Below are positions 1 to 7,750 of a stretch of 47,547 bases of DNA, piece by piece. The position numbers and the translations under genes are program-made. Under the pieces are notes generated by a model, which was given only the letters and a program-made list of their open reading frames with translations, ran no database searches and was not told the DNA's origin. The DNA comes from Verrucomicrobiota bacterium (lineage in GTDB: Bacteria > Verrucomicrobiota > Verrucomicrobiia > Opitutales > Opitutaceae): assembly GCA_023391285.1 (NCBI GenBank), contig JAEWBF010000098.1, positions 1-47,547 on the forward strand, written 5' to 3'. The first letter of the stretch is position 1, and the number at the start of each line of letters is the position of its first letter.

Positions 1-912
1 CACCACCGCCAACCCCACTCCCAAAAGTGTCATATAATGTATGACACTTCCCCCGCGTCCTCCTTCTCCCAACAACGCCGCCGCGCCAAAACACCCCACC
101 GCCAGCGGCACCAGCGTCAGCATCCACACCAAGGGCGCATGCGTCGGTTGCACGCGCAGCCCGTTCGCATCCGCCGCCCGCAAATCCGGCGCTACGCCTT
201 TCCGCGAAACATACCGCGTCGTCGGCCGGGTATAATCCGGCTCCGGCGCTCCCGGCAAAAACCCCGGTTCATCACCCGCACTCACCACCCGCTTCTTCGC
301 CACCTCCACCGTCACAATCCGAATCGCCTGCGTCGGACACGCCTGCACGCACGCCGGCGCCTCGCCTTCCGCCAGCCGCCCGTGACACATGTCGCACTTT
401 CGCACGATCCCGAGCCGCGCGTTGTATTTGGGAACGTCATACGGACACTTCAGCACGCAATACTGACACCCTATGCATTGATCATCCAGGTGCCGCACGA
501 TGCCCGTCACCGGATCTTTCTCATACGCCAGCACCGGACAACCGTTCAAACATCCCGGATCCGCACAGTGATGACACGCCGTCGTCACCGTCTGCTGAAA
601 CGGCTTCCGATCCGTCCCGCCCACCAACAACCCCACGTCGCGCCACGTCTCCGTCTCGTCAAGTCCGTTCAACGAATGGCACGCCGACACGCACGCCTTG
701 CACCCCGTGCACGAATCCAACTCCACCTCGAACGCATACTGTTCCCCCGCCTTCGGCGCCGTCAGCGGAATCAGATCCCGATAAACCGGCTCCAACGCCG
801 GCGCCGCCGCGTGATCATGCGCCGCCGAAAATTTCGCCACCGGCGTTTCCAGCCGCTGCTGCTCCGCCAGCAACTCCGCGATCAACGGAAAATTATCCTT
901 CGACGCGACCAT
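1..912 (-). CDS. Fe-S electron-transfer protein fused to a DmsC-like membrane anchor (partial)
   Basis: Read on the minus strand from ATG at 912, the frame stays open to the window edge (304 codons), so the C-terminus is missing. A CxxCxxCxxxC cluster lies at residues 68-78, followed by CHHCADPGC, CIGCQYC and CDMC clusters, which is the four-[4Fe-4S] pattern of DmsB/NrfC-type subunits. After about residue 250 hydrophobic segments begin, the first reading HAPLVWMLTLVPLAVGCFG, which suggests fusion to a DmsC/NrfD-like quinol-oxidising anchor. Family knowledge says such proteins pass electrons from quinol to a molybdenum oxidoreductase. Next to NirA and two nitrate uptake systems, the likely partner is an assimilatory nitrate reductase encoded to the left, outside the window. 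An AT-rich palindrome (25-49) is translated within the anchor part. The ferredoxin domain is certain; the exact partner is inferred. Confidence 0.85.
   Translation of the reverse strand, partial: MVASKDNFPLIAELLAEQQRLETPVAKFSAAHDHAAAPALEPVYRDLIPLTAPKAGEQYAFEVELDSCTGCKACVSACHSLNGLDETETWRDVGLLVGGTDRKPFQQTVTTACHHCADPGCLNGCPVLAYEKDPVTGIVRHLDDQCIGCQYCVLKCPYDVPKYNARLGIVRKCDMCHGRLAEGEAPACVQACPTQAIRIVTVEVAKKRVVSAGDEPGFLPGAPEPDYTRPTTRYVSRKGVAPDLRAADANGLRVQPTHAPLVWMLTLVPLAVGCFGAAALLGEGGRGGSVIHYMTLLGVGLAVV
25..49. repeat. AT-rich perfect inverted repeat inside a coding region
   Basis: The 10-nt arms AAGTGTCATA and TATGACACTT surround a 5-nt spacer. The 25-bp block is strikingly AT-rich within a very GC-rich reading frame. 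On the minus strand it is translated as part of a loop (SVIHYMTLL) between two hydrophobic segments of the anchor domain. It could be an inserted palindromic element or an intragenic operator. Confidence 0.7.
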
Positions 913-924
913 GATCAGCAGTGG

Positions 925-1013
925 GTAGCGTGTAGTGAGTAGCGAGCAGTCGCGCCGTTTCGAAGTGGGGACGATTTGATCATGCTCACTCCTCGCTACT
1001 CGATGCTCGCTAC
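925..1013. repeat. Inverted arrays of a heptamer (unit GTAGCGA)
   Basis: The gap between the Fe-S gene and the cysJ-like gene is filled by two facing arrays. The left arm reads as successive 7-nt units GTAGCGT, GTAGTGA and GTAGCGA. The right arm, on the other strand, reads GTAGCGA, GCATCGA, GTAGCGA, GGAGTGA. The 25-nt arms (925-949 and 989-1013) match at 20 of 25 positions when one is reverse-complemented, so the transcript could fold into a hairpin between the two cistrons. Confidence 0.75.
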
Positions 1014-1020
1014 TTCCCGT

Positions 1021-2733
1021 TCAATACACATCGCGCGCATACCGCTTCGCCGCCTTCAACTTTTCCACATACTCCGCCGCCTGCTCCTTCGACTTCCCAC
1101 CCGCGCGCTCAATCACCTGATGCAACGCCGCGTCCACGTCCTTCGCCATCCGGCTCGCATCGCCGCACACATAGAAATGCGCCCCCTCCTCGAGCCACGC
1201 GAACAGCTCCTTCGCGTTCTCCAGCATTCGCTGCTGCACATAAATCTTCTCCGCCTGATCGCGCGAAAACGCCGTATCCAGCCGCGTCAGCACACCTTCA
1301 CGCGCCATCGCGTCCAACTCCTCTCGATACAAAAAATCCGTCGCCGCCCGCTGATCGCCGAAGAACAACCAGTTCTTTCCCTTCGCCCCTGTCGCGCGCC
1401 GTTCCTCGAGAAACGCCCGAAACGGCGCAATCCCCGTGCCCGGCCCCACCATGATCATTGGCGCATCCAAATTCGCCGGCGGACGAAACCCCTTGTTCGC
1501 ATGCACGAACACACCGACCCGCGTCGCCCCCGCCTGCGCCCGCTCCGCCAGAAACGTCGAGCACACGCCTTTCCGCGCGCGCCCATCTTTTTCATAGCGC
1601 ACCGCGCCCACCGTCAGATGCACCTGCCCCGGATGCGCTTTCGGCGACGACGAAATCGAATACAGCCGCGGCTGCAGTTTCTTCAGCGATTTCACAAAGT
1701 CCGCCGGCGCGATCTTCACACTCACGCCCCCCGCCAACGCGTCCAACACATGATGCGCCGCCGCACTGCCGAATCGCTCCTTCAATTCATCGCTCGGCTT
1801 TCCCAAATCATAAAACTCCGTCAGCGCCCGTCGCAGCGGAATGCTGCTCCCATCCGGCGCCGGCACCGCCTCCTCGCCATCGCACCCCACCGCCGCGAGC
1901 ACGTCGTTCACCAGCTCCGGACAATTCTGCGCATAAACGCCCAGCGCATCGCCCGCCTCATACACCAGCCCCGAGTCGCCGAGATCGAACTCCACATGAT
2001 TCACCTGCTTCGCCGACCCCACCCCGTTCAGTGTTCGCGACGTCATCAACAGCGCCGCATACGGCCTCTGCCGTGAAAAACCCGGCGCAGCCTCCACCTT
2101 CGCCTCCGCCGCCTCGGAACCCGAAATTCGGAACCCGGAACTCGAAACTCCACCTTCCGCCATCGCTCCCAACGCCTCCCCCAACCACGCGTTGAACTTC
2201 TCCTCATACTCCAAATCACACTCCACCCGCGCCGTCACGCGCGTCGCCCCCGCCTTCTCCAGCCACGCATCGAACTCCTTCGCACACCGACAAAACTGCG
2301 TGTAATTCGTATCGCCCAACCCGCACACCGCGAACCGCACGCCCGCGAGCGTCGCCGCCCCCGCGCCGAGCGCCGTGTGCAGCGCCTTCGCATTGTCCGG
2401 CGGCTCGCCGTCGCCATACGTGCTCGTGATCACCAGCACGTTCTTCTCACCCGCCAGCTTCGTCAGATCCGTCTGCGCCATGTCGAGCACCGTCGCGGCG
2501 AAATTCCGCTTCCCCGCTTCCTTCGCCGCTTTCTTGGCGAGGCTCTCCGCCGTGCCCGTCTGCGATCCAAACAGGATCGTCAACGGCGTCAGCGCCGGCG
2601 CCGCCGCAACCGCCGCCTCCTGCATCGCCGCCGCCGGCCCTCGGGAAAACATCCCCGCAAAAAATCCATTGAGCCACGCGCGCTGCTCCGGCGAGAACGG
2701 CGCATTGTCGGGAATATACGGAACGGCTGTCAT
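1021..2733 (-). CDS. CysJ-like FAD/FMN flavoprotein reductase subunit (NADPH-dependent)
   Basis: 570 aa from ATG at 2733, chosen because GAGGAGG lies 9 nt upstream; the longer frame back to 2802 overlaps nirA. An N-terminal segment (FSPEQRAWLNGFFAG, residues 13-27) precedes a flavodoxin domain (LFGSQTGTAESLA from residue 54). Next come an FAD-binding domain with RLYSISSSP and an NADP-binding domain with GPGTGIAPFRAFLEER, and the protein ends in DVY, as in CysJ and P450-reductase relatives. The known reaction is transfer of NADPH electrons through FAD and FMN to a siroheme protein. The gene starts 17 bp after the nirA stop, so the partner is most likely NirA and the complex an NADPH-nitrite reductase, although sulfite reduction cannot be excluded. 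The linker after the flavodoxin domain is encoded by heptamer repeats (2115-2150). Confidence 0.88.
   Translation of the reverse strand: MTAVPYIPDNAPFSPEQRAWLNGFFAGMFSRGPAAAMQEAAVAAAPALTPLTILFGSQTGTAESLAKKAAKEAGKRNFAATVLDMAQTDLTKLAGEKNVLVITSTYGDGEPPDNAKALHTALGAGAATLAGVRFAVCGLGDTNYTQFCRCAKEFDAWLEKAGATRVTARVECDLEYEEKFNAWLGEALGAMAEGGVSSSGFRISGSEAAEAKVEAAPGFSRQRPYAALLMTSRTLNGVGSAKQVNHVEFDLGDSGLVYEAGDALGVYAQNCPELVNDVLAAVGCDGEEAVPAPDGSSIPLRRALTEFYDLGKPSDELKERFGSAAAHHVLDALAGGVSVKIAPADFVKSLKKLQPRLYSISSSPKAHPGQVHLTVGAVRYEKDGRARKGVCSTFLAERAQAGATRVGVFVHANKGFRPPANLDAPMIMVGPGTGIAPFRAFLEERRATGAKGKNWLFFGDQRAATDFLYREELDAMAREGVLTRLDTAFSRDQAEKIYVQQRMLENAKELFAWLEEGAHFYVCGDASRMAKDVDAALHQVIERAGGKSKEQAAEYVEKLKAAKRYARDVY
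2115..2150. repeat. Heptamer array translated inside the cysJ-like gene
   Basis: On the minus strand the block reads as consecutive 7-nt units GAGTTTC, GAGTTCC, GGGTTCC, GAATTTC, GGGTTCC. The reading frame continues through it as SSSGFRISGSE, located in the flexible linker between the flavodoxin and FAD domains. Confidence 0.75.
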
Positions 2734-2750
2734 CGAAATCATCCTCCTCG

Positions 2751-4577
2751 TTATTCGCTGAATTTTTCCTGCAGCTCTTTCATCGAGTGCCGGCGAACCC
2801 ATTCGACGAAACTTTCACCGGCGTGCTTTTCCGACGAATACGTCGCCAGGAACCGGTCGACCAACCCGTTCACTTCCTCCGCGCGCACCCCGCGGAAAAT
2901 CTCCCGCGCAATTCCCTGCTCCTGATCCATCCCGCCGCCCAGCACGACGTGATACCCTTCGCCACCGTCGGCGAGCTTCGTCGCCACGAATCCGATGTCC
3001 CCGCAATAATGCTGCGCGCACGAATGCGGACATCCCGTGAAATGAATGTTCACCGGCATCTCCACGCGCTTCTCCGCTCCGAGATGCTTCATCAACGCCA
3101 CCGCGTGCCCTTTCGTATCCGCACTCGAATACTTGCATCCACGATTCCCGGTGCACGCCACGATCCCGCCCGCCGCCGCGCTCGCCTCGTGGAAAAACCC
3201 CAGCCGCGCCGCCGCCCGCTTGAACGTTTCCACAAACGCGTCCGGCACGTGCGGCACAATCACGCTCTGCCACACCGTCAGCCGCAGTTCGCCTTTGCCA
3301 TAATGGATCGCCAGGTCCGCCAGCGCATGCATCTGCCGCGACGTCATCCGTCCGACCGCCGCGCCCAACCCGATCGAGTTCAACCCGGGCTGCGCCTGCT
3401 TCGCCGCCCCCAGCCATCCGTGCTTCACCACCGGCCGCCGCGGTTCGCATGCGTCGAGCGGCAAGCGCACCAGCGGAAACGCCAGCTTCTTCTGCGTCTC
3501 TTCGAGAAACTTCTCCACGCCCCACTTTTCCAAAACATACTTCAGGCGCGCCTTCTTCCGATTCGTCCGATCGCCGCTCTCCGCGAACACGCGTATCATC
3601 GCCGCAGATACCGCCACCGCTTCATGCGGCCGGATCAACAGCCCCGTGTCCCTCGCAAAATCCCCGTGCCCGCTGATCCCGCCCAGCTGCACCCGAAAAT
3701 AAATCCCCGGCTCGATTCCTTGGAATTTGGCGTCTGGCGTTTGAAATTTCGCGAGGGAAGCCGCGCTCACCTGCACCGCGAAAAATCCAATATCGTTCGT
3801 ATCCGCCGCGACCGAGATGCTGCCGCCATTGTCGAACGCCACATTGAACTTCCGCGGCAGCCCGTAGAGATCGCGATGATTCAGGATGTAGTGATGCAGC
3901 CCCTTCGCGAACGGTCGCACGTCGATCAATTCGTCCGGATCGAATCCACTATTTGGAGACGCCGTGATGTTCCGGATGTTGTCCGCGCCCGACCCACGCG
4001 ACGTCAGCCCCAGCTCCTGCACGCGCGTCAGCACTTTCACGATGTCGCGGGGCTTGAACTCCCGCACCTGCAAATTCCCGCGCGTCGTGATGTGCGCGTA
4101 ACCGCCACCCAGCTCGCTCGCGAGATCCGCGATCCCATGCAGCTGCACCGCCGTCAGCTCGCACGCCGGAATCCGCAGCCGCAGCATGAAACTGTCCTGC
4201 GCCGGCGCCACGTAGAAGAGTCCAAAGGTCTTGAACCGATACGTGTGCTCCGGATCGGGAAACGTGTTCTCATCCGCATGCCGCAACAACCGCTCCCACG
4301 CATCCAGCGGATTCTCGTCGTATTTCCACCGCTCCTCCTTGCACAGATCGCTCAGCGGCGTCCCAAACACCGTGTTCTCCACCGGCGCCGCCGCTAGGTT
4401 GACCGCTCCCGCACCCGCCGGGGTCGCGGCCAACTGTCCACTCTTCGTCTGTCCCACAAACGGCACGACCCCTCCCGCCGCGACACCCGCCATGAATCCC
4501 GCAAGATACTCCTTCTGCTCAGGCGTAAAGGGCTGCGGCGGTCGGGCGGTTTCGTTCATGACACTCGTGGTTGACAC
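2751..4577 (-). CDS. nirA: Siroheme/[4Fe-4S] nitrite reductase, ferredoxin-type fold (NirA family)
   Basis: 608 aa if GTG at 4577 starts translation, or 602 aa from ATG at 4559. AAAGGAGG lies just upstream of the GTG (spacing only 2 nt) and about 20 nt from the ATG, so the start is unsettled. The siroheme/iron-sulfur ligands are C475 and C481 (CTGNRGC) and C516 and C520 (TGCPHSC). The ligand spacing and the duplicated sulfite/nitrite reductase half-domains, including YAHITTRGNLQVRE, fit the assimilatory NirA/SiR fold: six-electron reduction of nitrite to ammonium in the cytosol. The N-terminus carries FTPEQKEYLAGFMAGV, the same motif as the neighbouring CysJ-like protein. Gene order (kinase, nirA, cysJ-like, Fe-S protein) indicates nitrate assimilation. 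A short repeat-derived insertion (SLAKFQTPDAKFQ) is encoded at 3721-3748. Confidence 0.9.
   Translation of the reverse strand: MSTTSVMNETARPPQPFTPEQKEYLAGFMAGVAAGGVVPFVGQTKSGQLAATPAGAGAVNLAAAPVENTVFGTPLSDLCKEERWKYDENPLDAWERLLRHADENTFPDPEHTYRFKTFGLFYVAPAQDSFMLRLRIPACELTAVQLHGIADLASELGGGYAHITTRGNLQVREFKPRDIVKVLTRVQELGLTSRGSGADNIRNITASPNSGFDPDELIDVRPFAKGLHHYILNHRDLYGLPRKFNVAFDNGGSISVAADTNDIGFFAVQVSAASLAKFQTPDAKFQGIEPGIYFRVQLGGISGHGDFARDTGLLIRPHEAVAVSAAMIRVFAESGDRTNRKKARLKYVLEKWGVEKFLEETQKKLAFPLVRLPLDACEPRRPVVKHGWLGAAKQAQPGLNSIGLGAAVGRMTSRQMHALADLAIHYGKGELRLTVWQSVIVPHVPDAFVETFKRAAARLGFFHEASAAAGGIVACTGNRGCKYSSADTKGHAVALMKHLGAEKRVEMPVNIHFTGCPHSCAQHYCGDIGFVATKLADGGEGYHVVLGGGMDQEQGIAREIFRGVRAEEVNGLVDRFLATYSSEKHAGESFVEWVRRHSMKELQEKFSE
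3721..3748. repeat. Heptamer array translated inside nirA
   Basis: On the plus strand the units are TGGAATT, TGGCGTC, TGGCGTT and TGAAATT. Translated on the minus strand they give KFQTPDAKFQ, in which KFQ recurs after seven residues, as expected for a 21-nt (3 x 7) repeat. The block precedes the conserved EPGIYFRVQLGG segment. Confidence 0.75.
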
Positions 4578-4651
4578 TCCCTCCTTTCAGCAACCGAGGT
4601 GCCACCCCCGCCAAAACGCCCGATGAGGGCCGTGAATTTAATTGGTCGTAT

Positions 4652-4670
4652 CCATGAATTCGATTCATGG
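4652..4670. promoter_or_regulatory. Perfect dyad upstream of nirA (possible operator)
   Basis: CCATGAAT and ATTCATGG are perfect 8-nt arms around TCG. The site lies 75-93 bp upstream of the nirA start and 14 bp beyond the stop of the kinase/phosphatase gene. It is AT-rich compared with its surroundings and has no T-tract, so an operator is more plausible than a terminator. Confidence 0.4.
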
Positions 4671-4683
4671 AGCGACTTTGTCC

Positions 4684-6342
4684 TCACTCACCCGCCAACT
4701 TCCACAACAGCCCCACAATCACCGCCACCAACACCGCGCAGATCCCTTGATAAAAGCGCACCGGATTCCGCTGGATCAACGGCGCATCTTTCCCGTGATG
4801 CGGCGCCACTTTCTCCGGATTCTCCAAATCGAACGCCACCTCCGACAGCGCCTGATACCGCCGCTCCGCCTCGGTCTCCACCGCCCGTAACACAATTGCT
4901 TCCAACCATGCGGGCACCGCCGGATTCATCTTCGTCAATCGCTTCGGCGGCGTATCGAAGCGCGGCGTCTGAAATCGCTCCACTTCGCCATACGGATATC
5001 CACCCGTCAGCGCTTCATAGAGCGTCACGCCCATGGCGAAGATCTCCGTTCTTTCCGCAATCGCCGCTCCGCGAAAGCGCTCCGGCGCAAGATAGCTCGG
5101 CGTTCCCGCCCGCGAGGTCACCGAAAACAGCTCTGCCGCACTCCCGAAATCGAGCAGCTTGAACGTCACATTCGCCCCCGCGCCGTTCGCCTCGCGCAGC
5201 ACCAGTATGTTCTCCGGCTTGATGTCTCCGTGCGCGAGATCGTGACGCAAAAGCGTCTGCGCCGCACGCGCCAGGAAACGCCCGAGCTCGCACGCGTCTT
5301 CGACCGACATCACACCCGAACGCAGTTCATCCCGCAGCGTCGGCGCCCGCACATACTCCATCGCATAGAAACGCAGCGGCCCGTCCGCCTGCGTCCACGC
5401 CCGCACGAAATCCGACGTCGCCACCCGCGTCGCATTCCACGCCTCTCGCACAAACGCATCGCGCAATGCCTCCGTGTCCGCCGCATCGCGCGGCGGAAAC
5501 TTCAACACCACCGCCCCGCCGTCGCTCGCATTCGCCAACCACACGCGTTCATGCGGATCGAGCGCCCGCACCAGCGTGTAGCCCTCCACCACATCCTCCT
5601 TCCGCAACGTCCCCGCCACTTCGAGCCGCTGCGCATCCGCGCCGGCCGGCCGTCCGCGGTCCTCGATTTCCAGCACGATCGCCGACGCATCGTCGCGCCC
5701 GTGCTTGTCTTCGAGCGCCACCGCATGCGCCTCGAGCACCACCGATCGCGCCGTCACGCCCCGCGCGAGCAACTCTGACAACCGCGTGTCATTCAAACTC
5801 GCCGTCACACCATCCGAACACAGCAACACGACGTCGCCATTCGCGAGTTCGACTTCGAAAAACTCCGGCTCCACCTGCGGCTCCAGCCCCATCGCCCGCG
5901 TCAGCACGTGCTGCATCTCCGGCTCCGCAAGCACGTGAAGCTCCGACAACCGCCTCAGCTTCCCGCCGCGCCAAAGAAACACCGGCGAGTCGCCCACATT
6001 GCATCCGTAAAGCCAGCCGCCCTCGATAACGACCGCACTCAACGTGCTCACCCGCTCCGGCGAGCCGTGCCGCTCCATCGCATCCTGATGCAACTGCCGG
6101 TTGATCTGCGCGGTGAATTCCGCGAGCGCCCGTCGCGGACTCCACGCGCGCGGACGCGCCACCCCGTGATCGGTCAACATTTCCACCGCGCGACGCGCCG
6201 CCGCGCCGCCTTCACGCGCCGAGCCTACGCCATCCGCCAGCGCCGCGACAATCGCGCCGCGACCTTCTGAAATCGCCCACGCATCGTCGCACGCCTCGCC
6301 TTCCCGACCCGCCCGCGCAAATCCGGATTGAAGAACCTTCAC
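4684..6342 (-). CDS. Fused PP2C-type phosphatase / serine-threonine protein kinase, membrane-anchored
   Basis: 552 aa from GTG at 6342. Residues 1-230 form a PP2C domain with the metal-binding motifs DDAWAI, ADGVGSAREGG, LLCSDGV and GRDDAS all present. A protein kinase follows: the VVLK lysine, HGDIKPENIL as catalytic loop (Gly replaces the usual Arg), DFGSA, and the APE motif in YLAPERF. One C-terminal transmembrane helix (ICAVLVAVIVGLLWKLAG) puts the enzyme on the inner face of the membrane. Both activities look intact, so it could set and erase phosphorylation. The start lies 16 bp after the stop of the nitrate transporter. The same pairing of a PP2C-kinase fusion with an MFS nitrate transporter is, as I recall, common in proteobacterial nas clusters, and suggests post-translational control of transport or reduction. 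The substrate is not known. Confidence 0.9.
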   Translation of the reverse strand: MKVLQSGFARAGREGEACDDAWAISEGRGAIVAALADGVGSAREGGAAARRAVEMLTDHGVARPRAWSPRRALAEFTAQINRQLHQDAMERHGSPERVSTLSAVVIEGGWLYGCNVGDSPVFLWRGGKLRRLSELHVLAEPEMQHVLTRAMGLEPQVEPEFFEVELANGDVVLLCSDGVTASLNDTRLSELLARGVTARSVVLEAHAVALEDKHGRDDASAIVLEIEDRGRPAGADAQRLEVAGTLRKEDVVEGYTLVRALDPHERVWLANASDGGAVVLKFPPRDAADTEALRDAFVREAWNATRVATSDFVRAWTQADGPLRFYAMEYVRAPTLRDELRSGVMSVEDACELGRFLARAAQTLLRHDLAHGDIKPENILVLREANGAGANVTFKLLDFGSAAELFSVTSRAGTPSYLAPERFRGAAIAERTEIFAMGVTLYEALTGGYPYGEVERFQTPRFDTPPKRLTKMNPAVPAWLEAIVLRAVETEAERRYQALSEVAFDLENPEKVAPHHGKDAPLIQRNPVRFYQGICAVLVAVIVGLLWKLAGE

Positions 6343-6358
6343 GTGTTCAGCTCGGCCA

Positions 6359-7564
6359 TCAAATTCGTGCCGCCGCGAGCGCTCCCCACGTTGTGCGCCA
6401 TCTCGTCTTCACGAGCTTCAACCCCATCAACGCCACGCCGCACAAGCCCGCGAACAGCAGGATCCCGGTGACGTAACTTCCCGTGTGCTCCTTCGACGCG
6501 CCAAACATCATCCCCAACACAAATCCGCCGATGCCGCCGCCGCATCCCACGAGTCCCGTCATCACACTGATGTCCTTCGCGAAGCGCTGCGGCAGCAATT
6601 GAAACACGGATCCGTTGCACATCCCAAACGCGCCCGACGCCACAAAGAACGCCGCCCCGCACACCCACAGATTCCGCGACATCGCCGCCGCCACCAGCGC
6701 CACGCCCGCCACCGTGTAAAACACGCCCAGCGCACGAATCCCGCCCAGTCGATCCGCCATCGCTCCGCCCACCGGGCGTCCCAACGCACCGACCAGCGTG
6801 CAGAACGCCGCAAACTCGCCCGCCTGCACCGGCGCCAATCCAAACTCGTCGCGGAAATAAATCGCAAACGCCGTCGCGAGTCCCACGAACCCGCCGAAAC
6901 TGATCGTGTAGAACAAACAAAACCAGTGCGCATCTCGTTCGCGCAACAGGTTCACGTAATCCGACAGCTTCTTCTTCTTGAACTGCCCCGGCGGCTCTTT
7001 CGAAAACACCGCATAAAGCACGAACACCATCGCGAGTGGAATCAGCGCCGCGCCAAACACCGCCTGCCAGCCATACACCGCCGCGATGCGGGGCGCCGCC
7101 AGATGATCGATCACCACGCCCACATTTCCCGCCCCGGCGAGGCCCAGCACCACGCCTTGCATCTGCGGCGGATACCAGCGCCCCGACTGCGGCAACGCCA
7201 CCGCGAAACTCGCACCCGCGAGACCGAGCACAACGCCGAGCGCGAGCGCCTGACCCAGTGTGGAAAGCCCCGCCTTCCACGCCACCGCCAAACCTATCAT
7301 CACGACGACCTGCGCCAGCAGTCCCGTGCGTTTCGTCCCGATGCGGTCGACGAGCAAACTCAACACGATCCGCAAAAACGCGCCCGCGAGAATCGGCGTC
7401 GATACCATCAGGAACTTTTCCTGCGCGCTGAGTCCCAGCGCCGGCGCGATCATCGCGCCCAACGCGCCCAGGATCGTCCACACCATGAAGCTGACATCGA
7501 AGTAGAGAAACGAAGTCAGCAGCGTCGGCCAATGTCCCGATTGTCTGAGTTGAACGAAGTTCAT
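6359..7564 (-). CDS. nasA: Nitrate/nitrite MFS transporter (NarK/NasA family)
   Basis: 401 aa from ATG at 7564 (MNFVQLRQSGHWP). In-frame starts at 7582 and TTG 7600 exist but would add a basic, non-conserved leader. About 12 hydrophobic segments are visible. The nitrate signature region reads GLAGAGNVGVVIDHLAAPRI, and a second Gly-rich segment reads GLVGCGGGIGGFVLGMMFG. Members import nitrate and/or export nitrite across the inner membrane. With the ABC system encoded a few genes upstream, the cell appears to have two nitrate routes of probably different affinity. The gene is followed 16 bp later by the kinase/phosphatase gene, so co-transcription is likely. A perfect 21-bp dyad lies upstream at 7688-7708. 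Confidence 0.9.
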   Translation of the reverse strand: MNFVQLRQSGHWPTLLTSFLYFDVSFMVWTILGALGAMIAPALGLSAQEKFLMVSTPILAGAFLRIVLSLLVDRIGTKRTGLLAQVVVMIGLAVAWKAGLSTLGQALALGVVLGLAGASFAVALPQSGRWYPPQMQGVVLGLAGAGNVGVVIDHLAAPRIAAVYGWQAVFGAALIPLAMVFVLYAVFSKEPPGQFKKKKLSDYVNLLRERDAHWFCLFYTISFGGFVGLATAFAIYFRDEFGLAPVQAGEFAAFCTLVGALGRPVGGAMADRLGGIRALGVFYTVAGVALVAAAMSRNLWVCGAAFFVASGAFGMCNGSVFQLLPQRFAKDISVMTGLVGCGGGIGGFVLGMMFGASKEHTGSYVTGILLFAGLCGVALMGLKLVKTRWRTTWGALAAARI

Positions 7565-7687
7565 GCCTTGTCGCCGACGCATGAGCACCGCACGCGCCAA
7601 GGCCCGCTCGCCCCTCCATTTGCCCGATGAATAGTTTTACGTCACCCGATGAAACCCATTCATCCGGCGATCTCCCCCAAAACCACA

Positions 7688-7708
7688 GTGTAACCTAATA
7701 GGTTACAC
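7688..7708. promoter_or_regulatory. Perfect 21-bp palindrome upstream of the nitrate transporter (operator candidate)
   Basis: The arms GTGTAACCTA and TAGGTTACAC surround a single A, a perfect dyad of 10 + 1 + 10. It lies in the gap between the porin stop (7751) and the transporter start (7564). A one-base loop cannot form a good terminator hairpin and no T-tract follows, so a dimeric repressor or activator site is the best reading. Which regulator binds is unknown. Confidence 0.6.
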
Positions 7709-7750
7709 GTTTACCCTCCCGCCAGCCCTCCGGTCGTAGCGCTTCGCGCA

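Noticed and set aside
2787..4397. A 536-codon plus-strand frame over nirA
   Set aside because: Arg/His/Pro-rich shadow with no recognisable motif, opposite a clear siroheme reductase.
6339..7619. Alternative minus-strand frame over the nitrate transporter
   Set aside because: The translation is soluble and Gly/Arg-rich, whereas the neighbouring frame gives a canonical MFS protein.
7688..7708. The 21-bp dyad as a transcription terminator of the porin gene
   Set aside because: The loop would be one base and no T-run follows in either direction.
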